15,883 bases of DNA. Origin: Candidatus Gallimonas caecicola. GTDB lineage: Bacteria > Bacillota > Clostridia > Christensenellales > Borkfalkiaceae. Both the position numbers and the translations under genes were made by a program. Within the stretch, counting starts at the first letter, position 1. Each line of letters begins with the position of its first letter. Shown here in pieces: positions 1 to 6,425 of this stretch. Under the pieces are notes generated by a model that saw nothing but the letters and a program-made list of their open reading frames with translations, was not told the origin of the DNA and made no database searches. Location of the stretch: positions 1-15,883 of the forward strand of contig CAJFNH010000020.1 in the NCBI GenBank assembly GCA_904394195.1. The letters run 5' to 3'.

Positions 1-1517
1 GCCGCACGGCAAAGAAGGGCGTGGAGCCGGAGGCGGTCACGCTCGCGCAGCTGGGCGGCAGGGCGTACGCCTTCATCGCCCTCGAGCGCGTCGGCGGCAG
101 CCGAAAGGGGCACGCCGTCCTTATCGGGGTCGTTGAATACCACGCCCGCCGCGGCAAGTTCTTCCGCGTCGAAGCCGTCGAATCCGACCACCTTTGCCGC
201 ATTTTGCGTCGCCTGCGTATCGATAACGGTCACGCTGCCCGCAGGGTCGACGGCGCCCGCGCCGTAGCCGCTTCTCGGCTCCCCTTCGTCGGCGGTGAGG
301 ATATACCTGCCGTCCGCGGAGAAGGTGATCATGTCGGGCTGAACGCCCGTGGTGTACACGGCGACGATCTCATTGTCGTAGCCAAGCACGGCGACCCGCC
401 CCGCCGCCGTATAGTCCTCGTCCTGCAGGGCGACGGCGACGCGGTCATGGACGGTATCCACGGCGACGCTCGTCATGTCGCCGTAGGTGAAGGAGGCGTC
501 CTGCGCCTGCATGAGCTGCGCCACGTTGACGGAAGTCACCTGCCCGAACGTGCCGTCCTCGTTCACGTCGAACACGTTGAGCAGGGAGTCGGCGCCGTTG
601 ACGACGTACGCCTTGCCGTTATCCGCGTTGTAGGCGACGATCTCGGCGACGCCGCCGTCCGGATTGGCCGCGCCCAGCGTCACGCTCCCCTTCTTTTCCA
701 GGGTGAGCGCAGCGTCCGCCTCAAAGCTGTCGTTCTTTACGACGTAGGAAGGCTCGGAGACCTGTTCGGAGATGGTCTCCCCCTTGCTGTTGCGCACGGG
801 CATGTCGGCGGGCGTCACTTCGGTATAGTCGACGTCCTTCGCGTCCGCGGAATTGTCGTCCGTATCGGCAAAATCTACGCGGCAGATCGCCTTCTTCTTG
901 GACTGGACGTCCGCATACCCGCCCTCATAGGCGGGCGGGATCTGTTCGGCATCCCCGTCGTTCCCCTGCACGGCGAGCAGGTCGACATACCCTTCGGGGC
1001 GGTTGGCGTTTGTGATCTCCCCCGCAAACGAGGCGTCCAAGGTCGCCTCCTGCGAGAAGAGCACCACCGAAACGCCCTTGTTGTGCAGCCGGATATCCCA
1101 CTCCATATCGCCCGCGGGTACCATGTACGCCTCTGCCGCGACGGTATCCACCTGCGCGCAGCGCACCAGGAAGTGCCCCTCGGCCGCGATGCTGCCTGCA
1201 AGGGCGAAGGAACTCCACGTTCCGTCGCCCTTTCCGTCCGCGCTCGCCTGGTAATACAGATGCCACCCGTTGAGGGAGACGGCGGAGGAAGTGGGGTTGT
1301 ACAGCTCGATAAAGCTGTGGCTGACCGCCTCGGCGTCGTCCGATGCGCCGAACACCTGATTGACGATGACGTGCGCCACGCTCACGTCATACGCGCCGTC
1401 CGCGCCGTAGGGCGTTCCGGAGGCGGTTTCCGCCCGCGCCGCCACGGCGGGGCAGATGGAGCCGAGCATGGCTGCGCCCAGCAGCGCGGCGACCAACTTG
1501 TTTGCTGTCTTCTGCAT
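1..1517 (-). CDS. Secreted lamin-tail / choice-of-anchor I beta-propeller protein (partial, rearranged)
   Basis: Probable exported surface protein. ATG at 1517 follows AGGAGAAG. Residues 1-29 form a signal peptide (KK-type n-region, hydrophobic core, cleavage near AARA). Residues about 40-215 resemble a lamin-tail domain: VIVNQVFG, then FIELYNPTSSAVSLNGWHLYY, ending CRVDFADTDDNSAD. A beta-propeller begins near residue 225 with AEIVAYNADNGKAYVVNGAD, then GVQPDMITFSADGRYILTADEGEP, and GFDGFDAEELAAAGVVFNDPDKDG; these match the choice-of-anchor I family, often annotated as alkaline-phosphatase or phytase-like. Family resemblance ends at ALE (E479, bases 83-81), where PEYIAV would be expected. The frame stays open to the window edge but GC3 and family signal pass to the plus strand. 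The substrate is unknown; phosphate-ester metabolism is suggested only by the family and by the Pho-box-like promoter. Confidence 0.8.
   Translation of the reverse strand, partial: MQKTANKLVAALLGAAMLGSICPAVAARAETASGTPYGADGAYDVSVAHVIVNQVFGASDDAEAVSHSFIELYNPTSSAVSLNGWHLYYQASADGKGDGTWSSFALAGSIAAEGHFLVRCAQVDTVAAEAYMVPAGDMEWDIRLHNKGVSVVLFSQEATLDASFAGEITNANRPEGYVDLLAVQGNDGDAEQIPPAYEGGYADVQSKKKAICRVDFADTDDNSADAKDVDYTEVTPADMPVRNSKGETISEQVSEPSYVVKNDSFEADAALTLEKKGSVTLGAANPDGGVAEIVAYNADNGKAYVVNGADSLLNVFDVNEDGTFGQVTSVNVAQLMQAQDASFTYGDMTSVAVDTVHDRVAVALQDEDYTAAGRVAVLGYDNEIVAVYTTGVQPDMITFSADGRYILTADEGEPRSGYGAGAVDPAGSVTVIDTQATQNAAKVVGFDGFDAEELAAAGVVFNDPDKDGVPLSAAADALEGDEGVRPAAQLRERDRLRLHALLCRA
3..98 (+). pseudogene. 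Inverted fragment of a choice-of-anchor I beta-propeller gene
   Basis: Reading the plus strand in the frame from base 3 gives 32 codons containing GVEPEAVTLAQLGG followed at once by RAYAFIALERVGG. From memory of the family, this is the late propeller signature of choice-of-anchor I proteins (EPE-G-V/L...G-R/T-YAF-V/I-GLER-GG, followed by a MVYD-like strand). After base 98 the frame becomes meaningless antisense of the minus-strand gene, and MVYD does not appear. Third codon positions in this stretch are nearly all G or C on the plus strand, as expected for real coding. The minus-strand gene meeting it head-on belongs to the same family but encodes an earlier part of it. I infer a displaced, inverted piece of one gene rather than a second gene. 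It could be a genuine inversion or a chimeric assembly junction. Confidence 0.75.
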
Positions 1518-1532
1518 TGACTACTTCTCCTG

Positions 1533-1554
1533 TTGAAAGATTTAACACTTTCAA
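1533..1554 (-). repeat. Perfect 7-bp inverted repeat in the leader of the propeller gene
   Basis: TTGAAAG (1533-1539) and CTTTCAA (1548-1554) are perfect inverted arms around an 8-base spacer. The repeat begins at the predicted transcription start and ends a few bases before the AGGAGAAG ribosome binding site, so it could be an operator or a weak 5' stem-loop. It lacks a T-run, so it is not a terminator. The arms are short and AT-rich, and function is not established. Confidence 0.4.
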
Positions 1555-1607
1555 GTATATCAGCCGGTTGTAAATAATTCCCCACAAAGTTGTAATCAAA
1601 TTGTAAA
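1554..1607 (-). promoter_or_regulatory. Extended -10 promoter with Pho-box-like hexamers for the propeller gene
   Basis: On the minus strand TGATATACT (1562-1554) is an extended -10, but no acceptable -35 lies 16-18 bases upstream. Hexamers TTTACA (1607-1602), ATTACA (1596-1591) and TTTACA (1574-1569) start 11 and 22 bases apart. With the start near 1548 they fall at about -59, -48 and -26; the missing fourth slot (1585-1580) reads GTGGGG. The Bacillus subtilis PhoP box consists of TT(A/C/T)A(C/T)A repeats spaced about 5 bases apart over roughly -22 to -60, so the layout fits. Activation by a PhoP-like regulator is inferred. Confidence 0.55.
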
Positions 1608-1638
1608 AAAATACCGCGGACGCTGCCGCGGTATTTTT
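1605..1638 (-). terminator. Rho-independent terminator after the choloylglycine-hydrolase-like gene
   Basis: ATACCGCGG (1611-1619) pairs perfectly with CCGCGGTAT (1626-1634) around a 6-base loop. Read on the minus strand the stem is followed by a T-run (complement of A 1605-1610). It lies 14 bases past the stop codon of the minus-strand hydrolase gene. Plus-strand T's at 1635-1638 make it nearly symmetrical, but no plus-strand gene ends here. Confidence 0.85.
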
Positions 1639-1651
1639 CATGTCGGGGCGA

Positions 1652-2878
1652 TCAGAGCGCGAACTCGAAGGTATAAGCCGCCTCGCCGTAGTGTTCGTTC
1701 GCCACCCAGAGCACCGTCTTTTTGGTCAGATTGTACACGACGGAGTGCACCGTGATGCCGTTGGAATCGTCGTTGTTCCAGCTGCGCCTGCCCACCGAGG
1801 CAAGGATGTCCATTGCCGCCTGCTCGTTTTCCACAACGCCGTCCGTTGCCGAGAGCTGTTCATAGATATGGTCGTAGCGGTCGACGCCGGGTTTTTCATC
1901 ATCGCCTGCATAGTAGCCGGGCTGCAGGATGAAGTTGGTGATCCACTGATAGGAGGCCGCCCCCTCGCGCGTGCCGATGTGGGCGTCGTTGTCGTTGTAG
2001 ATGACCTTGAGGGTACGCGTCGAGCCGTCGTTGTCGGTGAGGTCGGTGCCGTTCGTCCATTCAAAGATGGCGCTCGCGCCCGTGGCGTCCGCGACCATAT
2101 AGTGGAAGGAGGTCTGCGCGGAGTCGTGCATGTCGTAACCCTCGACAAAGGCGACCGCTTCCTCCACCGTGGCGCAGGTATCGAGCAGGGCGCGCATCAT
2201 GGTAGTGGAAGTGATATCGGGTTTTTCCGACTGCTGGTCGGTGGCGACCGTCTCGTTCCCCTGATAGCTCATGAAGATGCCGCAGCTCAAGCCCATCTCG
2301 TTGACGCCGTCCAGCGGCGCGTAGGGCGCGGCAAGGCAGGTGATCTTGTTCAGGAGCCCTTCCACATCGCTGTTCTGATCCATGCCCAGAAACTGCAGGT
2401 CGACCGTGGAGAAAGACTTGTACCTCCCGTTGCCGGGATCGGTGAACACGAGCGCCGTGTTGGTCTTGGCAAAGTCATAGTTGCGCGCGAAGATCCTGTC
2501 GCCCTCGGGCGTGACCGCCGTGAACGCGCTGCAGGCGATCTCGCTCTGCTGAATGGTCATGTCGATGAGCCCGCGCGTGATGCTGTTTGTGATGAAGTCG
2601 ATGAGCTCCGCGTCGCTCGACGCGCCGCCCTGCGCGAGGAAGTCGTCGAAGTAGAAGTCCCCCGCCACGTCCATGCGGTACACCGCGCCGTCCTGATGCG
2701 CGTCGTTGCGGTCCGCCACCTTGACGAAGTTGGAGACGGTCGCGATCTCATTGCGCCAGACGATGGCCGCCGCCCCCACCAGAAGGACGAGCAAAAAGAA
2801 AATAGCCGCCAACACGATCGCCACGATCTTCACCCACTTGGGAGCGCGCTTTTTTGCCACCCATGTCTCTTCTGCCAT
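1652..2878 (-). CDS. Membrane-anchored linear amide C-N hydrolase, choloylglycine hydrolase family
   Basis: A 408-residue Ntn hydrolase of the bile salt hydrolase / penicillin V acylase superfamily, acting on amide bonds; the substrate cannot be told from sequence. ATG at 2878 follows GGAGAA by 7 bases and is preferred to an in-frame GTG at 2908. Residues about 17-40 form one hydrophobic membrane segment after a basic KKRAPKW stretch. The catalytic core starts at EIACSAFT: Cys116, then GDRIFARNYDF gives Arg132 and Asp135. These spacings (16 and 19) equal the Cys2/Arg18/Asp21 spacing of bile salt hydrolases. DGVNEMGLSCGIF matches the family's N-E-x-G-L motif. Because the nucleophile must become N-terminal, processing between Ala115 and Cys116 is expected and would release the enzyme from its anchor on the outer membrane face. 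It is monocistronic, with its own promoter and terminator. Confidence 0.85.
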   Translation of the reverse strand: MAEETWVAKKRAPKWVKIVAIVLAAIFFLLVLLVGAAAIVWRNEIATVSNFVKVADRNDAHQDGAVYRMDVAGDFYFDDFLAQGGASSDAELIDFITNSITRGLIDMTIQQSEIACSAFTAVTPEGDRIFARNYDFAKTNTALVFTDPGNGRYKSFSTVDLQFLGMDQNSDVEGLLNKITCLAAPYAPLDGVNEMGLSCGIFMSYQGNETVATDQQSEKPDITSTTMMRALLDTCATVEEAVAFVEGYDMHDSAQTSFHYMVADATGASAIFEWTNGTDLTDNDGSTRTLKVIYNDNDAHIGTREGAASYQWITNFILQPGYYAGDDEKPGVDRYDHIYEQLSATDGVVENEQAAMDILASVGRRSWNNDDSNGITVHSVVYNLTKKTVLWVANEHYGEAAYTFEFAL

Positions 2879-2904
2879 TGCAAATTCTCCGTAAATTTTT
2901 TCGT

Positions 2905-2915
2905 TCACATTGTGA
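2905..2915. repeat. TCACA-N-TGTGA palindrome in the hydrolase leader
   Basis: TCACATTGTGA is an 11-bp palindrome with a one-base centre, located between the -10 box and the ribosome binding site of the hydrolase gene. A site here could act as a repressor operator. It is short, the central spacing is unlike the classical CRP/FNR site, and no regulator gene is adjacent, so function is speculative. Confidence 0.35.
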
Positions 2916-2928
2916 TTGAACTCGGCAG

Positions 2929-2957
2929 ATTATATCACGGCGCGCCGCATTTGTCAA
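2929..2957 (-). promoter_or_regulatory. Consensus sigma-A promoter of the hydrolase gene
   Basis: On the minus strand TTGACA (2957-2952), 17 bases, then TATAAT (2934-2929) preceded by TGA: a perfect -35, perfect -10, optimal spacing and a TG extension. The spacer contains a 10-bp GC palindrome, CGGCGCGCCG (2938-2947). This is the strongest promoter in the window by sequence. Confidence 0.9.
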
Positions 2958-3009
2958 TAAAATTCATGACAATCCGGCGATATTTTTCTTCCGCAGCCCG
3001 AAAAGGCAC

Positions 3010-3043
3010 AAAAAAAGGGGCTCCGCCGCAGACGGAGCGCCCG
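3010..3043 (-). terminator. Rho-independent terminator of the ppx-maf-mreB-like operon
   Basis: GGGGCTCCG (3017-3025) pairs with CGGAGCGCCC (3033-3042) around a 7-base loop, with one bulge. On the minus strand the stem runs into seven T's (complement of A 3010-3016). It lies about 30 bases past the MreB-like stop codon, so the operon ends here and mreC/mreD do not follow. Confidence 0.9.
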
Positions 3044-3069
3044 AAAAAGGCATTTTGCCCGATCTTTGT

Positions 3070-4053
3070 TTACATCTGGATGCGCTTTAAGAGCGCACTG
3101 CTGCCGATCGCCCTGCCGCCGCCCAGCACGACGGCCATCTGCGCGTCCCGCCCGAGGTGCGCTTCCATCTGCAGACGGTCCGCCACATAGTCGGCAAACC
3201 CGGCGATGCCCGTCACGCCGCCCGCCAGATAAATGCCGTTCTTGCACATGACGGCGGACACTTCGGCAGGCAGTTTTTTGAGCACGAGTTCGGCATATTC
3301 GATGATCTTGTCCACATAGACGCGCACGGGGAACAGGATATCCGCCGATGAGACGGAGACCGAACGCGGTTTGCCGGAGGTGATGTCCCGCCCGTTGACG
3401 ATGGTGCTCTGATTGTCGTTTTCGATGAGGCTGCCCACCTTGTTTTTGAGCTGTTCGCTGGTGAGCGCGCCGATCTTTAAGTTAAACGTTTCGGCAACAT
3501 GGTCGATGATGTGCACATCCATGTTGTTGCCGCCCACGTTCATGGTGAGCCCCGCGATGATGCCGTCCAGCGAGAATGCCGCGCAGGAAGTCTTGCCGGC
3601 ACCCACGTCGATGGCGAACACGGGGTTGGATTCGGAGAGCGGAACGTCCTGCCCGAGCACGGCAAGATAGGGCGTTTCGGCAAAGGTCACGCGGGAGAGC
3701 CCCGCCGCCCTTGCAACGCGGCAGTATTTTTCACGCGAGGCGACGCTGCACGCGCAGGGCACGCAGAAGAGCGCCTCCGCCGAAAATGTGCGGCGGGAGA
3801 TCTTGCGCAGAAAATACTCGAGCAGCGCGGCGGCGCAGCGCTCGTCCACGATCTCCCCCTCATACACGGGGAAGCAGACGTCGGTGAGTTCCGCCGTCTT
3901 GCCCAGAAGGCGCTTCGCTTCACTGCCGAAGGCACGGATCTCCCCCGTCTCCTTCTGCACGGTGACGCAGGTCGGCTCTGCAAGCACGATCCCGCTTCCG
4001 ATCTTGTAGATTTTTGTGACCGAAGTCCCGAAGTCGATGGCAAGTTTGAGCAT
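3070..4053 (-). CDS. MreB/Mbl-like actin-family ATPase (rod-shape protein homologue)
   Basis: A 327-residue actin-like protein, close to the usual MreB length of about 335-345. ATG at 4053 follows AGAGGAAA. Seen in order: phosphate-1 loop AIDFGTSVTKIYK (residues 5-17), AFGSEAKRLLGKT (41-53) and EGEIVDERCA (65-74), both MreB-typical; AETPYLAVLG (125-134) carrying the expected catalytic Glu126; phosphate-2 loop IDVGAGKTS (148-156); GGNNMDVHIIDHV (174-186), the MreB subdomain II signature; and adenosine motif IYLAGGVTGIAGF near 280. By family it polymerises with ATP under the membrane and positions the cell-wall elongation machinery. It is diverged: phosphate-1 reads DFGTSVT rather than DLGTANT, and phosphate-2 reads DVGAGKT rather than DIGGGTT. 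It is third in the operon after ppx and maf, a neighbourhood resembling the common maf-mreBCD cluster but without mreC/mreD. It may be a paralogue rather than the main MreB. Confidence 0.82.
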   Translation of the reverse strand: MLKLAIDFGTSVTKIYKIGSGIVLAEPTCVTVQKETGEIRAFGSEAKRLLGKTAELTDVCFPVYEGEIVDERCAAALLEYFLRKISRRTFSAEALFCVPCACSVASREKYCRVARAAGLSRVTFAETPYLAVLGQDVPLSESNPVFAIDVGAGKTSCAAFSLDGIIAGLTMNVGGNNMDVHIIDHVAETFNLKIGALTSEQLKNKVGSLIENDNQSTIVNGRDITSGKPRSVSVSSADILFPVRVYVDKIIEYAELVLKKLPAEVSAVMCKNGIYLAGGVTGIAGFADYVADRLQMEAHLGRDAQMAVVLGGGRAIGSSALLKRIQM

Positions 4054-4072
4054 GGTGTTTCCTCTGTGATCC

Positions 4073-4630
4073 TTATATGAGCCCCGCCGCGCGCAGCATT
4101 GCCTGCAGCCGTTCCAGGGGCAAGCCCACGACGTTGGACCAGCTGCCCTCATAGCGGCTGACGAGCGGATAGCCGTCCTGAATTCCGTAGGCGCCCGCCT
4201 TGTCCATGGGCAGTCCGCTTGCGACATAGCGGTCGATGAGCTCGTCCGTGAGCGGAGAAAAGTACACGCGCGTGCATACCGTGTCCGCATCCTCCCGTCC
4301 CCGGGCGATCAGACACACGCCCGAATACACGAAGTGTTCCCTGCCGCTCAATGTGCGCAACATGGCGCGCGCCTGCGCCGCGTCGCGCGGTTTTCCGAAT
4401 ATTTCCCGTCCGTCGGGCGAGACGACGGTATCCGCACCCAGCACGGCGCAGCCGGGGCAGCGCGAAGCGACCTCGCGCGCCTTGCCCCGCGCGTTGGCGA
4501 GCGCGGCGTCACATGCAAGAAACCCCGCGCCGCATTCCGCAAAGCGCGAGGGCTCCACCCCGAAGTCGGGCACCAGCCGTGCGAGCAGTTCCCTGCGCCG
4601 CGGGGAATTGCTTGCAAGCAGCAGCCTCAC
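4073..4630 (-). CDS. maf: Maf family nucleoside triphosphate pyrophosphatase
   Basis: A 185-residue Maf/HAM1-fold enzyme that hydrolyses non-canonical or excess nucleoside triphosphates (dTTP/UTP or m5UTP-type in characterised members) to the monophosphate and pyrophosphate; it is cytoplasmic and linked to septum control. The N-terminal LLLASNSPRRRELL (3-16) is the family signature loop. GADTVV (65-70) contains the catalytic Asp67. DKAGAYGIQ and SRYEGSWSNVVGLPLERL near the C terminus complete the fingerprint. The start is GTG at 4630, preceded by GGAG and overlapping the ppx stop as GTGA, so translation is coupled to the upstream gene. The length is normal for the family. It is followed 19 bases later by the MreB-like gene in the same transcript. 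Confidence 0.93.
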   Translation of the reverse strand: MRLLLASNSPRRRELLARLVPDFGVEPSRFAECGAGFLACDAALANARGKAREVASRCPGCAVLGADTVVSPDGREIFGKPRDAAQARAMLRTLSGREHFVYSGVCLIARGREDADTVCTRVYFSPLTDELIDRYVASGLPMDKAGAYGIQDGYPLVSRYEGSWSNVVGLPLERLQAMLRAAGLI

Positions 4631-6174
4631 AGGATCTCCAGATTTTTCTTGAACGTACGGCGAAATTCGGGCGCAGTCTCCATCGCCTGACGGATCTCGA
4701 GGGCGGCGTCGCCCGCCAGTTCCGTCTTCATGATGACGGAATCGCCCAACACGTCGCAGTTGATCCCCGTCACAACGCCCATGCCGCTCCTGTCGAGCGC
4801 TTCGCCGATGCGAAGGAGCACGCCCAGCTTTCTGACGACGTCAAGGTCCTCTTCCGTGACGATATCCTTGTAGCGCGCCCATTCGGCAAGGTTGATATCC
4901 TCCCGCTTCTGCATGCCTGCCACAAACGCGGCAAGCACGATCTCGCGGTGCGTCGCGCCATACACGCCCGAATTGAGGATCATATAGCGGCTGTGCTGCT
5001 GGTGGTTGTAAAAGCGCACGCGCAGCCCGCAGTCGTGCAGGCTTGCCGCGATCTTGAGTACCTTGAGATAGGCGCGCGGGAACTTGTGCAGCACGCGCAG
5101 CTGTTTGAAAAGCTGGATGGAGAGGCGCACCGTGTGTTCGACGTGCTTCTCGTCGCAGCCATAGTAATTGACGAGCGTGTTCAGCGAATAGCTCAACACA
5201 TCGAGGATGGGACGTTCCACCGTCTGCGGCACCGCCTGGTTGAACATGATGCCCTCTCTGAGGCCGCAGCCGCTGACGGTGAACGATTCGATGTGCAGAT
5301 AGTCGGTGAACGCCTTGATGATGGCGAGCGCCGCGGGCATGATGTCCGCCCGCGCGGGCGAAAGCCCGCGGATGCGCTTGCGCTTTTCCACGTCCAGAAC
5401 GCGCACCATCTCATAGATGGAGCGGAAATCCTCCACCGCGAAGGAGTAGTTGTGCACGGTGTTGAGGGGATACTTCCGGACAAGGCGGTTGATCTTGTAC
5501 AGATTGCGGAAGGAGCCGCCCACGCCGATCATCTGCACGTCCGGCTCGACGTCCGCAAGCCAGCTTATCTTTTTGAACTGCTCGGTGAAAAACTCCTCGA
5601 TCTTCGCCGTCTGCTCTTCGGGCGAAACGCCGTCGTCGGCGAACAGATCGGTCAGCGTGACCGCGCCGAAGGAGAGCGAAGCGTAGTTGAGCACCGTACG
5701 GCGGTTATAGTAAATGATCTTGGTGCTGCCGCCGCCGATCTCGAGGATAATGCCCTTGGGGATATCCATGGAATTGATGACGCCGCGGTAGACGAGGGTC
5801 GCCTCCGCTTCCTCGGAGAGCACCTCCACGCGGATGCCGCACGTCGCCTGGATCTCGTCCAGGAAGGAACGCTGATTTTTCGCGCGGCGCACCGCAGCCG
5901 TGGCAACGGCGATGATGCGCGTTGTTCCGCTTGCGTCGCACAGACGCTTGAACATCTTGAGCGTGCGGATGGTCTCCGCCACACGCTGCGGCTTAAGGAA
6001 GCCGTCCCTGTCCATATCCTGCCCCAGACGCACGCTCTCCTTGAGCTCGTCCTCGACCATAAATTGATTTCCGAACAGCCTGACGATGACAAGGCGTGCG
6101 GAATTGGAGCCCAGATCGATGATACCGATCCGCTCCGATGCCCGTTCCTGTACTTCGGGCGCTGTCTTTTCCAT
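4627..6174 (-). CDS. ppx: Ppx/GppA exopolyphosphatase with C-terminal HD domain
   Basis: A 515-residue cytoplasmic phosphatase that releases phosphate from polyphosphate and/or converts pppGpp to ppGpp; the two activities cannot be separated by sequence alone. The length matches E. coli PPX (513). ATG at 6174 is chosen because the conserved strand follows soon after; a TTG at 6246 would add 24 unconserved residues. Domain 1: GIIDLGSNSARL (17-28), the phosphate-1 loop; LSEEAEATLVYRG (119-131) with the catalytic Glu; ILEIGGGSTK (143-152), phosphate-2; GVGGSFRNL (217-225). Domain 2: an HD-type helical domain with HVEHT (344-348), LHDCG (379-383), NHQQHSRY (390-397) and THRE (408-411), the expected metal-binding or structural histidines. 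It is the first gene of the ppx-maf-mreB-like operon and has its own promoter. Confidence 0.92.
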   Translation of the reverse strand: MEKTAPEVQERASERIGIIDLGSNSARLVIVRLFGNQFMVEDELKESVRLGQDMDRDGFLKPQRVAETIRTLKMFKRLCDASGTTRIIAVATAAVRRAKNQRSFLDEIQATCGIRVEVLSEEAEATLVYRGVINSMDIPKGIILEIGGGSTKIIYYNRRTVLNYASLSFGAVTLTDLFADDGVSPEEQTAKIEEFFTEQFKKISWLADVEPDVQMIGVGGSFRNLYKINRLVRKYPLNTVHNYSFAVEDFRSIYEMVRVLDVEKRKRIRGLSPARADIMPAALAIIKAFTDYLHIESFTVSGCGLREGIMFNQAVPQTVERPILDVLSYSLNTLVNYYGCDEKHVEHTVRLSIQLFKQLRVLHKFPRAYLKVLKIAASLHDCGLRVRFYNHQQHSRYMILNSGVYGATHREIVLAAFVAGMQKREDINLAEWARYKDIVTEEDLDVVRKLGVLLRIGEALDRSGMGVVTGINCDVLGDSVIMKTELAGDAALEIRQAMETAPEFRRTFKKNLEIL

Positions 6175-6295
6175 ATCCGTTCCCGTCCTTTTGCGTGAAA
6201 TTTCGGACTTCCCGTCCGATCGGGCGAACGCTCGGGGCACGGCCAACCATCATCCGAATCCTGATAATGCCCCTATTCTTACTGAACTCTATTCC

Positions 6296-6324
6296 ATTTT
6301 AGCACACAAAAGGCAGTTTGTCCA
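6296..6324 (-). promoter_or_regulatory. Sigma-A promoter of the ppx operon
   Basis: Minus strand: TGGACA (6324-6319), 17 bases, TAAAAT (6301-6296) with a TG extension (TGCTAAAAT). The predicted start near 6289 leaves a leader of about 115 bases before the ppx ATG. No terminator or riboswitch-like fold was recognised in that leader. Confidence 0.8.
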
Positions 6325-6380
6325 TACCCTTTTGCAAAAAATTTTCATTCTTTCGCCAAAATTTCTGTCTTATGGCAGGA

Positions 6381-6405
6381 ATTTACAAAAGAAGCGTTTG
6401 TAAAT
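6381..6405. repeat. 9-bp perfect inverted repeat between ppx and the TSUP genes
   Basis: ATTTACAAA (6381-6389) and TTTGTAAAT (6397-6405) are perfect arms around a 7-base loop. The element lies 20 bases past the last TSUP stop and about 57 bases upstream of the ppx -35. There is no T-run after it on either strand, so it is a poor terminator. It could be an operator; each arm contains a TTTACA hexamer like those upstream of the two Pho-box-like promoters, but in inverted rather than direct orientation. Confidence 0.5.
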
Positions 6406-6425
6406 GTCACAATTTCGAAGAAAAT

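Noticed and set aside
98..1520. Long plus-strand open frame opposite the propeller gene
   Set aside because: Beyond base 98 it is the antisense of a well-supported secreted protein, with no domain-like sequence; long antisense frames are expected at this GC content. Only 3-98 is credible on this strand.
2879..2908. GTG at 2908 as start of the hydrolase
   Set aside because: The ATG at 2878 has GGAGAA at ideal distance, whereas the GTG lies within the leader palindrome and lacks a ribosome binding site.
1640..3190. 516-codon plus-strand open frame
   Set aside because: Antisense to the hydrolase and MreB-like genes; no recognisable protein, no ribosome binding site, and it crosses a promoter and a terminator.
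4351..6198. 615-codon plus-strand open frame
   Set aside because: Antisense shadow of maf and ppx; rich in Arg/His/Ala without conserved motifs.
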